Position numbers and translations under genes: made by a program. From Ponticoccus litoralis (GTDB taxonomy: Bacteria; Pseudomonadota; Alphaproteobacteria; Rhodobacterales; Rhodobacteraceae), in the NCBI RefSeq assembly GCF_039769985.1, contig NZ_JBDNCH010000002.1:682001-746000 (forward strand): a stretch of DNA of 64,000 nt, in the 5' to 3' direction. The first letter of the stretch is position 1; each line of letters begins with the position of its first letter. Below the pieces are notes generated by a model. It saw only the letters and a list, made by a program, of their open reading frames with translations. It ran no database searches and was not told the origin of the DNA. Below are positions 53,583 through 62,322 of this stretch, one piece after another.

Positions 53583-54432
53583 CTATTGCGCAAGCGCGGC
53601 AATGGCCTCTGCCACTGGATAGCATCCTGCGGGCGGTCTCGACATGCAGGTTCTCGACGATCTTGCCATCGACGACGGCGACCCCCTGCCCTTCTTTCTC
53701 GGCGGTCTCGAAAGCCGCGATCTGGCGGCGCGCGAGGTCGATTTCGGCCCCGGACGGCGCAAAGGCCGCATTGGCCACCTCGACCTGCGCCGGGTGGATC
53801 AGCGTCTTGCCGTCCATACCCATGTCGCGGCCCTGTTCACATTCGGCGCGCAGGCCCTCGGCATCCTTGAAGGCGTTGTAGACACCGTCGACGATGACCA
53901 CGCCATGCGCCTTGGCGGCCAGCAGGCACAGGCCGATCCCCGGCATCATCGGCAGGCGGTCAGCGCGGAAGCGCGCGTTCAGCTCTTTCGCAAGGTCATT
54001 GGTGCCCATGACGAAGCCCGCAAGCCTCGGGTGGGCGGCGATCTCGGCGGCGGCAAGCATGCCCTTCGGCGTCTCCATCATCGCCCAGAGCGGCTTCGAG
54101 GTCAGCGCGGCCAGCGCATCGAGATCCGCGGCGCTTTCGACCTTGGGCAGCAGCACGGCATCGCAGTCCATGGCGTCGGCGGCGCGGGCATCGGCCTCGC
54201 CCCACTCGGTGTCCAGCCCGTTGATCCGCACGATCCGCACCCGATTGCCATAGGACTGCGCCAGCGCCGCCTTCAGCGTGTCCCGCGCGGCAGGCTTTTC
54301 CGCAGGGGCAACCGCATCTTCAAGGTCGAAGATCACCGCGTCCACAGGCAAAGAGCGCGCTTTCTCCAGCGCCCGCTCTCGCGAGCCGGGGATGTAGAGA
54401 ACGGAACGGTAGGGGCGGATGGCCATGTCCAT
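53583..54432 (-). CDS. mcl: HpcH/HpaI CitE-like malyl-CoA lyase or (3S)-malyl-CoA thioesterase (C-terminal frame break)
   Basis: 282 residues after correction. CitE-type TIM barrel: RPYRSVLYIPGSRERALEKARSLPVDAVIFDLEDAVAP, the Mg-binding Glu in MMETPKGML, the Asp in MGTNDLAKELNA, and MDGKTLIHPAQVEVANAAFAPS. In Rhodobacter two such proteins exist: Mcl1 (about 318 aa, lyase) and Mcl2 (shorter, thioesterase). The length and start here resemble Mcl2, but the operon with mch would suit either. The frame breaks near 53616 (one extra A in TCCAGTGGC, gene sense); correction gives RRMLSVAEAIAALAQ and a TAG at 53583-53585. The start at 54432 follows GGAG. A conserved EMC block lies just upstream. Confidence 0.87.
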
Positions 54433-54794
54433 GCGAGTCTCCATGCGCAACAATATTGCGCATGAAATGCACATTTCTTGCCGGAAAGTTCAAGCCCAAA
54501 TTGCCGCAGTGCAGAAGAATCGTTCGGGTGCGGGGGACCCGCGCAGGGTGTCAGCGCCTTTCGCCCGACTTCGGGAGCCCGCGAAGAGGGTAAATACTGC
54601 GAATTTTAGGCAACGCACGCAGCGTTAACCGGCTGGTAGGCGACCCGGCATGAGGATGCCTGCATGGCTCAGAACGGGCCGGGGCGCGGGGCCTGACAAC
54701 AAGGCCGGCGTCCGGGGATCTGAGAGGACCCAATCCGTACCGGCCCGGCCCGCAAAGCGGCGCATCGACCGGTACAAGCCGAAAGGTGACGACG
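54433..54794. other. 362-bp divergent region, mcl promoter
   Basis: No gene. It holds the EMC-type block (54447-54473), an inverted repeat TGCGCAA-CAATA-TTGCGCA (54444-54462), and a second conserved element (54503-54514). The right half contains the promoter of the exported-protein gene at 54795. Confidence 0.5.
54447..54473 (-). promoter_or_regulatory. EMC-type regulatory block upstream of mcl operon
   Basis: Plus-strand GCAACAATATTGCGCATG followed by AAATGCACA. It contains most of a perfect dyad TGCGCAA-CAATA-TTGCGCA (54444-54462). It is nearly identical to the block before ecm (GCAACnnTATTGCGCnTGAAATGnCA pattern). A GCCGCAGTGCAG element lies 56 bp further at 54503-54514; before ecm the equivalent GCCGCAATGCAG is 55 bp from its block. 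Confidence 0.62.
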
Positions 54795-55118
54795 ATGACG
54801 GACAAGTTGGCGAAACTGGGGATGCTCTCGGCGGGCATCCTGCTGGGCGCCGCAACCCTTGTGGAGGCCCAGCAGACGATGCGCCATTGCGCCCCGCGCG
54901 ACACGGTGGTGGAACGTCTGGCCACGAAATACGGCGAGACGCGGCAAAGCATGGGGCTCGGCTCCAACAATGCGGTGATGGAGGTCTTCGCCTCTCCCGA
55001 CTCGGGGTCCTGGACCATCACGGTGACCATGACAAACGGCGTCACCTGCCTTGTCGCCAGCGGGCAGGCCTTCGAGGAACTGGCCGAGGCCCTGCCGCCC
55101 AAGGGCGACGACGCGTGA
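54795..55118 (+). CDS. Exported protein of unknown function, 107 aa
   Basis: 107 residues with an N-terminal signal peptide (KLAKLGMLSAGILLGAATLVEA, cleaved before QQTM). The mature domain has two cysteines (RHCAPRD, VTCLVAS) and the pattern CAPRDTVVERLATKYGETRQSMG, which I recall from short periplasmic hypothetical proteins of Rhodobacterales. AAAGGTG precedes the start; a GTG at 54786 is an alternative. Free-standing. Confidence 0.72.
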   Translation: MTDKLAKLGMLSAGILLGAATLVEAQQTMRHCAPRDTVVERLATKYGETRQSMGLGSNNAVMEVFASPDSGSWTITVTMTNGVTCLVASGQAFEELAEALPPKGDDA

Positions 55119-55412
55119 CCCCGGCGCGGGCCGCGGCCCGCCGCCCAGCATATTGCCGCAAGCCGGGCTGGCGCCGAAGCGCGAGAGCCCGGCTTTTCCG
55201 TTCGCCCCTTTCCCGGGGCCGCCCCGCCCCGGGCCGGGGCGAGCCACCTGTCCCCCTGCATTCCTGAAAGGCCGCGCCGCAGACAGGGGCCGCGCCAGCT
55301 CGCCCCGGCGGTCTGGCATCGCTGCCGCACCCCGGGCCGGATGGGCGCCCTCCCCCTTGGCCCGCCCGCCTCCGCCGTGGCAAGAGTCCCGGGACCAGCG
55401 GAAAGGGCGCCC

Positions 55413-56673
55413 ATGAAGATCCTCCTGATCCACCAGAATTTTCCCGGCCAATACAAGCACCTGGCGCCCGCGCTTGTGGCCCTTGGCCATCAGGTCGTGG
55501 CCCTCACCTGCAAGGTCAAGGAACCGCAACGCTGGAAAGGCGTGCAGATCGTGCCCTACGCCATTCGCGGCGCCAGCACGCAGGGCATCCACCCCTGGCT
55601 GTCGGATTTCGAAACCAAGCTCTTGCGCGGCACCTCCTGCTACCAGGGCGCCATGGCGCTGAAACAGCAAGGGTTCGAGCCGGATGTCATCTGCGCCCAC
55701 CACGGCTGGGGCGAAAGCCTGTTTCTGAAGGACGTCTGGCCCAAGGCGCGGCTGGGCCTGTACTGCGAACTTTACCACCTGTCGCAACAGCCCTTCCTGA
55801 ACTTCGACCCCGAGTTTCCCAGCCGCACGCCGGACATCGACGGGCTGCGCATCCGGCTGAAGAACCTCAACAATCGCCTGCACGAAGAGATCATGGACGC
55901 GGGTATCTCGCCCACCCGCTTCCAGGCCTCGACCTTCCCGGCGGACTGGCAGGATCGAGATCACCGTCGCCCATGACGGCATCGACACCGATCAGGTGCG
56001 CCCCGACCCGCAGGCCCGCCTTGCGCTCGACGACGGCAGGGTGCTGAGCCGCGACGACGAGGTCATCACCTTCATCAACCGCAACCTCGAACCCTACCGG
56101 GGTTACCACATCTTCATGCGGGCGCTGCCCGGCATCCTGAAGCGGCGGCCAAACGCGCATGTTGTGCTGCTGGGCGGGGATGACACCTCTTACGGGGCGC
56201 GCCCGCCGAAGGGGCAGACCCGGAAGCAGATCTTCATCGACGAGGTGCGGGGCCGAATCCCCACGCCGCACTGGGACCGCGTGCACTTCCCGGGCCGCGT
56301 GCCCTACGCGCGATTCCTCGCGATGCTGCAGGTCAGCAGCGCGCATGTCTACCTGACCTACCCCTTCGTGCTGTCCTGGTCCCTGCTGGAGGCAATGAGC
56401 GCGGGCTGCGCGATCCTCGCCAGCGACACCGACCCGGTGCGCGAGGTCATGTCAGAGGGCGAAACCGGCTGGATGGTCGATTTCTTCGACACCGAGGCAC
56501 TGACCGAGCGGCTGTCCGCGCTGCTTGACGACCCGGAGGCGCGCGCAGGGCTGGGCCGGACGGCCCGCGCCTTCGCGCAGGAACACTACGACCTGCAGCG
56601 GCTCTGCCTGCCGAAACAGGTGGACTGGGTCATGCAGCTGGCCGACACGCCCCCACGTCCGCCGCGCGACTGA
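55413..56673 (+). CDS. Glycosyltransferase, GT4-type (frame break)
   Basis: 419 residues after correction. GT-B fold with KILLIHQNFPGQYKHLAPALVALGHQVV at the N-terminus (donor-proximal Rossmann start). The C-terminal nucleotide-sugar domain has TFINRNLEPYRGYHIFMRALPGILKRRPNAHVVLLGGDD and the GT4 motif YPFVLSWSLLEAMSAGCAILASDTDPVREV (E-x7-E region). The frame breaks at 55955-55959: one C inserted before GAG in GGATCGAGATC; correction gives ADWQDEITVAHDGIDTDQ. It stands alone, so the acceptor (exopolysaccharide, lipopolysaccharide or other glycan) is unknown. Confidence 0.87.
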
Positions 56674-56696
56674 CCGCACATGCCGATTGAGAGGGG

Positions 56697-56741
56697 CGTT
56701 TTCCTGCCAGGAAAACGGGACGAATTCTTTGGAAGAATTCG
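56697..56741. terminator. Double hairpin between convergent genes
   Basis: CGTTTTCCT / AGGAAAACG (56697-56717) followed 3 bp later by CGAATTCTT-TGG-AAGAATTCG (56721-56741), two perfect 9-bp stems with 3-nt loops. AT-rich compared with its surroundings. Between the glycosyltransferase stop and the DUF3576 stop, it probably ends both transcripts. Confidence 0.6.
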
Positions 56742-56746
56742 GCGCC

Positions 56747-57247
56747 TCAGATCCGACCGTCCTGCGCGCGCAGCTGGCGGGCACGGGTCAGGATGGCGTC
56801 CTCGATGGCGCGCACCGTCGCCTCGGGCGCGGGGCCCGCGTTGGTCATCAGCGCAATGTTCAAAGAGCGGGCATCCAGCGCCGGGTCGCTGACGTAGATC
56901 GTCGCGCGATAGGCCCGACCGCCGCCCGGAGGCGTGCCATAGCCGGTGGTGATGACCCCGGTGAAGGGATCGACCGACTGCACCGGCAGGAAATCGAGCG
57001 TTTCGAGCGAGGCGTTCCAGATGTACTTGTTGACCGCGCCGACCTGTCCGGCGTCTTCGCGGGCCCGGAAAAGATCCCAGATCGTGGACCGCGAGCGGGC
57101 GCGACGGCCCTTCTCGATATCGATCTCGTCGAGGATTTCATTGGCGCTGGGGGTTTCCACGGGCTGTCCGGCCCGGTTTCCGCACCCCGCCGTCACCGCC
57201 AGCACCATCACCAGCGCCGTGCCGGTTACGAGTCGCGAAATGCGCAT
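56747..57247 (-). CDS. DUF3576 lipoprotein
   Basis: 166 residues. A signal peptide with lipobox (VLAVTAGCGNR) predicts a lipidated Cys22. The DUF3576 domain is shown by STIWDLFRAREDAGQVGAVNKYIWNASLETLDFLPVQSVDPFTGVITTGY and YRATIYVSDPALDARSL. The family is restricted largely to alphaproteobacteria and its function is unknown, probably in the envelope. Divergent from the porin gene. Confidence 0.9.
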   Translation of the reverse strand: MRISRLVTGTALVMVLAVTAGCGNRAGQPVETPSANEILDEIDIEKGRRARSRSTIWDLFRAREDAGQVGAVNKYIWNASLETLDFLPVQSVDPFTGVITTGYGTPPGGGRAYRATIYVSDPALDARSLNIALMTNAGPAPEATVRAIEDAILTRARQLRAQDGRI

Positions 57248-57516
57248 GTCACCCTCTCCCACCTCGGATCGTTCGGAACCCTGCATACAAGCGGGGCGCC
57301 ATGGCGGCAAGAGACCATTGACCGCCCCATTCCCGCGGGAATCCCCGATAAAAGAGCCGTCTGGCAAAGGCCTTGTGACAATTGCGCATCACTGATCCGG
57401 TTGTTGAGGCATGGATTTTCGGACGGGTTGCAAAGGCGGGGCCATGAAGCGCATAGAAACCGCATCAAGGTCGGAACACCGGCTTGGTACGTGCCTTTGA
57501 ACACATGAGGGAAACA

Positions 57517-58494
57517 ATGAAAAACATCCTGTTTGCGACCACCGCACTGGTTGCCGTCGCGGGTGCAGCAGCTGCCGAAGTGACCATCACCGGCTCCGCC
57601 GAGCTGGGCCTCGTCCAGAACGAAAACGGCTCCGGCGACGCGTACACCGGCGACCTGTCCGAAACGCAGGTCTTCACCGACATCGACGTGACCTTCTCGA
57701 TGACCGGCGAAGCCGACAACGGCCTGACCTTCGGTGCAAGCATCGACCTGGACGAGACCGGCAACCCGGATCCGAACGTCGATGACGCAGCTCGCCTGCC
57801 CGACGCCACCATCTTCCTGGCATACGGCGCAGCCCGTCTGACCGTTGGTGACACCGACTCCGCGTTCGACGCTCGCCTGACCGAAACCAACCTGGCCGGC
57901 GGCTCGATCAACGACGACGAAACCGTGCACCCGGGCTGGAACGGCCACAGCAACTTCGACGAGTTCTACGGTGGTCAGGAAATCCGCTTCGACTACACCT
58001 TCGACGCGTTCACCATGTCGGTCTCGACCTCGCCGGACCGCTTCAAGAACTTCGACCCGTCCTATGCAGTTGGTGTGTCGTACAACGCCGACCTGGCTGG
58101 CCTGAACCTGGCCCTCGGCCTGGGTTACATCCAGGTTGACGAAGACGTTCTCGGCTACGACAGCGAGCTGGGTGTCAGCGTTGCAACCACCTTCGACAAC
58201 GGCCTGCAGGCTGTGCTGAACTACTCCAAAATGTCCGACGACTCGTCGGGCGGCCTGGACGACGGCAGCCACTGGGGTGTTGGCGTTGCATACACCATGA
58301 ACGCCCTGACCCTCGCCGCCAACTACGGCGAGTACGACTGGGACGGCGGTGACTCCTCGGGTTACGGCCTGGTCGCCAACTACGACTTCGGCGGCGGTCT
58401 CGTCGGTCAGTTCGGCTACGGTGCCGGCGAATTCTCCGCACCGGGCGTCGACTACGAAGACACCTGGTCGCTGGGTCTGGCAATGTCCTTCTAA
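57517..58494 (+). CDS. Porin, Rhodobacter type
   Basis: 325 residues. Trimeric 16-stranded outer-membrane beta-barrel. The signal peptide MKNILFATTALVAVAGAAAA precedes the mature start EVTITGSAELGLVQNENG. Alternating beta-strand pattern, acidic loops (DDETVHPGWNGHSNFDEFYGG), a repeated GVSYNADLAG / GVAYTMNALTLAANYG pattern and a C-terminal Phe (GLAMSF) required for assembly. Codon use is strongly biased (GAC, CTG, GGC with many GTT/GCA), unlike neighbours, as for a very abundant protein. Strong terminator follows. Confidence 0.94.
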   Translation: MKNILFATTALVAVAGAAAAEVTITGSAELGLVQNENGSGDAYTGDLSETQVFTDIDVTFSMTGEADNGLTFGASIDLDETGNPDPNVDDAARLPDATIFLAYGAARLTVGDTDSAFDARLTETNLAGGSINDDETVHPGWNGHSNFDEFYGGQEIRFDYTFDAFTMSVSTSPDRFKNFDPSYAVGVSYNADLAGLNLALGLGYIQVDEDVLGYDSELGVSVATTFDNGLQAVLNYSKMSDDSSGGLDDGSHWGVGVAYTMNALTLAANYGEYDWDGGDSSGYGLVANYDFGGGLVGQFGYGAGEFSAPGVDYEDTWSLGLAMSF

Positions 58495-58518
58495 GGACAT
58501 CAGCCATTCGGCTTAGGG

Positions 58519-58550
58519 AAGAGCGGGCGCTTGCGTCCGCTCTTTTCTTT
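58519..58550 (+). terminator. Intrinsic terminator of the porin gene
   Basis: AAGAGCGG / CCGCTCTT stem with a GC-rich inner part, followed by TTCTTT, 25 bp after the porin stop. Confidence 0.88.
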
Positions 58551-58583
58551 GGTTCAACGGCCCGGCACATGCCCGAGGCCGCC

Positions 58584-60044
58584 ATGACCCCCCAGAAAAT
58601 CCGTCCAGCGTTTCAGAAGGCCCTGGCCTTCCTGCAATCCGGCCAACCCGACCGGGCAGAGCCGCTGCTGACCGCGCTGCTGGAAGCGACACGGGGCGCC
58701 GCCGAGGTGCATTTCCACCTCTCGCGCGTGGCCGAGATGCGCGGCGAGACAGAGGTCCAGATCGCCGCCCTGACCGAAGCCCTGCACAAAAAGCCCGATG
58801 AGCCCGCCGTGCTGACGGCGGCGATCACCGCGCACAGCCGTCGCGGCGACACGGCCGAGGTTGTGGCGCTTTACGACCGGCTCATCGCGCTTAACCCCAA
58901 GGACATCGGCCCCCGGGCGGCCAAGGCGCTGTATCTTCAGAACACCGGCGATTTCGAGGGCGCCGAGAAGATCCTGCGCAGGCTGATCCGCCAGAATCCG
59001 CAGGCGCTGGAACTTTACCGCATGCTCTCGACCGTCACCAAGCTGCCCGAGGGCGATGCGCTGGTGCGGCAGATGCGGGCCTTCTGGCCCGACAAGCGGC
59101 TGAACGATCACGGGCGCATGCATCTGGGCTTTGCCCTGGCCAAAGTGTCCGAGGATTCGGGGCAGACCGACAAGGTCTTTGCCTTCCTGCGCCCCGCCAA
59201 TGCCGCGCAGGGGCGCCTTGCGCCCTTCGACGCCCCTGCCCGCGACGCGGAATGGCGGGCCTTCCGGGCGGCGCAGGACGCCCCCGACTACAGCAGCCCC
59301 GTTGCCCCCCTGCCCCAGCGGCCCGTCTTCGTCACCGGCCTGCCACGGTCGGGCACCACGCTGGTGGAACAGATCATTGCCGCCCACAGCGGCGCCCGCG
59401 CGGGCGGAGAGATGGGGCACGCGCTGTCGCAGGCCGTGGCCGCCTTCGGCCCCGCCGCGCGGGCGAAGCCGCTGGGCAGCCTCGGCGCGGAAGAGCTGGG
59501 CGCCTATGCCGACCGTTACACCCGCCTGGTGCGGCGCGACACCGGCACCGCGCCCGGCGTCGTCACCGACAAGTCGATCCAGTCACACCTGGTCTACGGC
59601 TACATCGCCCGCGCCATGCCCGAGGCACGGCTGATCGTCGTCCACCGCGATCCGCGCGACATCGCCCTGTCGATCTACCGCAACCATTTCGCGCTTGGCA
59701 CGCACCGTTACGCCACCGACCTCGCCGCCATCGCGGAGACCATCAAGCGATTCCGCGAGAACATCGACTGGTGGCGCCCGCGCCTGGGTGATCGCCTGTT
59801 CGAGATTCGCTACGAGGATCTGGTCAGCGATCCCGAATCGCAGGCCCGCGCCCTGATCGCCGCCGCCGGGCTGGAGTGGGAGGACGCCTGTCTCGACTTC
59901 CACAAGGCCGGGGGCGCGGTGAAGACCCTGAGCCTGGCGCAGGTGCGCCAGCCTATTCATGCCGGACGCCGCGAGGCCTGGCGCAAATACGAGGCCGACC
60001 TGGCCCCCTTCATCGCAGCATGGGGAGACGACCCTTGGGACTGA
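58584..60044 (+). CDS. TPR-containing sulfotransferase
   Basis: 486 residues. N-terminal tetratricopeptide repeats (about 10-200: KALAFLQSGQPDRAEPLLTALLE, ALHKKPDEPAVLTAAITAHSRRGDTAEVVALYDRLIALNPKD and more) and a C-terminal sulfotransferase domain with the 5'-PSB loop GLPRSGTTLVEQII and the 3'-PB region VVHRDPRDIALSIYRNHFA. It resembles proteins that sulfate or otherwise modify tyrosine or glycan acceptors with PAPS. GAGG 8 nt upstream supports the start at 58584 rather than 58569. It overlaps yggS. Confidence 0.87.
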   Translation: MTPQKIRPAFQKALAFLQSGQPDRAEPLLTALLEATRGAAEVHFHLSRVAEMRGETEVQIAALTEALHKKPDEPAVLTAAITAHSRRGDTAEVVALYDRLIALNPKDIGPRAAKALYLQNTGDFEGAEKILRRLIRQNPQALELYRMLSTVTKLPEGDALVRQMRAFWPDKRLNDHGRMHLGFALAKVSEDSGQTDKVFAFLRPANAAQGRLAPFDAPARDAEWRAFRAAQDAPDYSSPVAPLPQRPVFVTGLPRSGTTLVEQIIAAHSGARAGGEMGHALSQAVAAFGPAARAKPLGSLGAEELGAYADRYTRLVRRDTGTAPGVVTDKSIQSHLVYGYIARAMPEARLIVVHRDPRDIALSIYRNHFALGTHRYATDLAAIAETIKRFRENIDWWRPRLGDRLFEIRYEDLVSDPESQARALIAAAGLEWEDACLDFHKAGGAVKTLSLAQVRQPIHAGRREAWRKYEADLAPFIAAWGDDPWD

Positions 60045-60686
60045 CCGACATCCGCACCCGTATCGAAAAGGCCTGCAGGAGGCGGACCGCGATCCGTCCG
60101 GAGTGACGCTGGTGGCGATCAGCAAGGTCCAGCCGCTGGAGCGGGTCGAGGCGGTGCTGGCCGAGGGCCAGCGCGTCTTCGGCGAAAACCGCGTGCAGGA
60201 AGCGGCGGGCAAGTGGCCCGACTTCAAGGCGCGCTTCGAGGGCGTCGCGCTGCATCTGGTCGGTCCCCTGCAATCGAACAAGGCCCGTCAGGCGATGGAG
60301 CTGTTCGACGTGATCCACTCGGTCGACCGGCCCAAGCTGGCGCAGGCCATCGCGCGACTCGCGCAGGAACTGGGCAGCTGCCCCGACCTATTCATCCAGG
60401 TGAACACCGGCGAAGAGGACCAGAAGGCCGGGATCCTGCCCGCCGAGGCGGATGATTTCATCGCCGAATGCCGCGCGCTGGATCTGCCGGTCAGGGGGCT
60501 GATGTGCATTCCCCGGTCGAGGAAACGCCCTCGCTGCACTTTGCCCTGCTGGGCAAGATCGCCGCGCGCAACGGGCTGAACGGTCTGTCCATGGGCATGA
60601 GCGGCGATTTCGAAGAGGCCATCGCGCTGGGAGCGACCCATGTGCGCGTCGGCTCTGCCATCTTCGGAGAGCGCGTGAAGACCTGA
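60035..60686 (+). CDS. yggS: YggS-family PLP-binding protein (two frame breaks)
   Basis: 217 residues after correction. PLP homeostasis protein, alanine-racemase-like N-terminal fold without racemase activity. ISKVQPLERVEAVLAEGQRVFGENRVQEA has the PLP Lys in ISKVQ; LHLVGPLQSNKAR, VDRPKLAQAIA and FIQVNTGEEDQKAG follow, and the C-terminus NGLSMGMSGDFEEAIALGATHVRVGSAIFG is the family signature. Two single-C deletions, near 60089 (GCCCTG reads GCCTG) and near 60516 (C-run before GGTCGAGG), split the frame. The TTG start at 60035 follows GGGGAG and overlaps the sulfotransferase stop. Confidence 0.87.
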
Positions 60687-60728
60687 AGGCGCCTTGCGGC
60701 CCGTGCCCGTCCAAGCTAATCCGCTGCC

Positions 60729-61662
60729 ATGCGCATCGTTCGAGACTACCAATATGTCAGGCCCGAGGATCGGGGTGCCAGCGTCGCCATCGGCAACTTC
60801 GACGGCGTGCATCTGGGCCATCAGGCGGTCATCGTCCTCGGCCCGCAACGCCGCCCCCGCCGCCCCGCTGGGCGTGCTGACCTTCGAGCCGCACCCGCGC
60901 GAGTATTTCGCCCCCGAGGCCCCGCCCTTCCGCCTGATGAGCGCCGAGACCCGCGCCGCGCGGCTGGAAAAGCTGGGCGTCGAGCACCTGTACCAGCTGA
61001 ACTTCAACACCGCGCTGGCCTCTCTGACGCCGCGCGCCTTCGCCGCCAATGTCATCCGCGACGGGCTGGGGCTGGTGCATGTGGTCGTGGGCGCCGATTT
61101 CTGCTTTGGCCAGGGCCGCGCCGGATCGGTGGCGGATCTTCAGGCCTTCGGCGAAGAGATGGGATTCGGCGTGACCGTGGCCGAGCTGCTGGAAACCGGC
61201 GGGCAAGAGGTCTCTTCGACCGCGATCCGCGCGGCGCTGACCGAGGGGCGCCCCCGCGACGCGGCCCTGCAACTGGGCCACTGGCACCGCATCGACGGGC
61301 AGGTGATCGGCGGCGAGCAACGCGGGCGGGTGCTGGGCTTTCCCACCGCGAACATGTCCATCGACGGGCTGCACCCGCCAAGGCTGGGCGTCTATGCGGC
61401 GCTGGTCGAGGTCCGCGACGGCCCGCACAAGGGCAGCTACCAGGGCGCCGCCTCGATCGGGGTGCGGCTGATGTTCGGCGAGAACAGCGCGAATATCGAG
61501 ACCTTCCTCTTCGACTTCACCGGCGATCTCTACGGCAGCACCCTGTCGGTCGCGCTGGTCGACTACCTGCGCCCGGAAGAGAAGTTCGACAGCCTCGACG
61601 CGCTGATCGCGCAGATGGATGCCGATTGCGCCCGCGCCCGGCAGATCCTCTCGGCGCTCTAG
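60729..61662 (+). CDS. ribF: Bifunctional riboflavin kinase / FMN adenylyltransferase (frame break)
   Basis: 310 residues after correction. It makes FMN then FAD. N-terminal adenylyltransferase has GNFDGVHLGHQAVI (HxGH), FEPHPREYFAP and GLVHVVVGADFCFGQGRAG, with SSTAIRAALTEG; the C-terminal kinase has GQVIGGEQRGRVLGFPTANM and VGVYAALV-type and FDFTGDLYG regions. The frame breaks at about 60840 (one extra base in CCTCGGCCCGC); correction gives AVIVLARNAAPAAPLGVLTFE. No FMN riboswitch is seen in the 42 bp after yggS. Confidence 0.9.
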
Positions 61663-61845
61663 GCCCGAGCCGCCTTGTCCCCGGCAACGGCCGGCCTTCG
61701 CCAGCAACACCCCTGACACGGCCCCGGATGCGGGCCGTCAGGACCCCCGCCCCCGGAAACCCCGTGGCGGCCCGCCGTCCCGCGTGCAGCCCGCTTTGGC
61801 GCGGGCGGATTGTCCTTCGGCCTGCGCTTCGCTAAGGCTCGGGGC

Positions 61846-62322
61846 ATGAGCTCCGACCCCATCGCCCGCGACGGCCTCGCCCCCCGCTTCTGGGAAAAGA
61901 AGCCCCTGACGAAGATGTCGCGCCCGGAATGGGAAGCGCTCTGCGACGGCTGCGGCAAATGCTGCCTGAACAAGCTGGAGGACGAGGAAACCGGCGAAGT
62001 CGCCCTGACCCGCGTCGCCTGCCGTTTGTTCGACGACACCACATGCCGCTGCGCACAATACCCGATCCGCCACCAGTTCGTGCCCGAATGCATCGTGCTG
62101 AAACCCTCGAACATCGGCGAAAATCTCTACTGGATGCCCGAGACCTGCGCCTACAAGCGGCTCTGGACCGGGCAGAGCCTGCCCGACTGGCACCCGCTGC
62201 TGACCGGCACGCAGGACAGCGTCCACGAGGCGGGCGTCTCGATGCTGCACCGTACGGTGGCGGAATTCGAGGTCGATGATGACGACTGGGAAGACCACAT
62301 CATAGAGGAGCCCACGGGATGA
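61846..62322 (+). CDS. YcgN/YkgJ-family cysteine cluster protein
   Basis: 158 residues. Cysteine-cluster family (UPF0260). WEALCDGCGKCCLNKLEDE has the CxxCxxCC motif, with CRLFDDTTCRCAQYPIRHQFVPECI and DWHPLLTG after it. Probably a zinc or iron-sulfur binding protein; function unknown. The ATG at 61846 is the first that fits the family start and is used here; a TTG at 61810 extends it without support. It overlaps the threonine aldolase start by 4 nt. Confidence 0.9.
   Translation: MSSDPIARDGLAPRFWEKKPLTKMSRPEWEALCDGCGKCCLNKLEDEETGEVALTRVACRLFDDTTCRCAQYPIRHQFVPECIVLKPSNIGENLYWMPETCAYKRLWTGQSLPDWHPLLTGTQDSVHEAGVSMLHRTVAEFEVDDDDWEDHIIEEPTG

Noticed and set aside
60687..60728. FMN riboswitch before ribF
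   Set aside because: Only 42 bp separate yggS and ribF, too short for an RFN element, and no RFN helices are seen.
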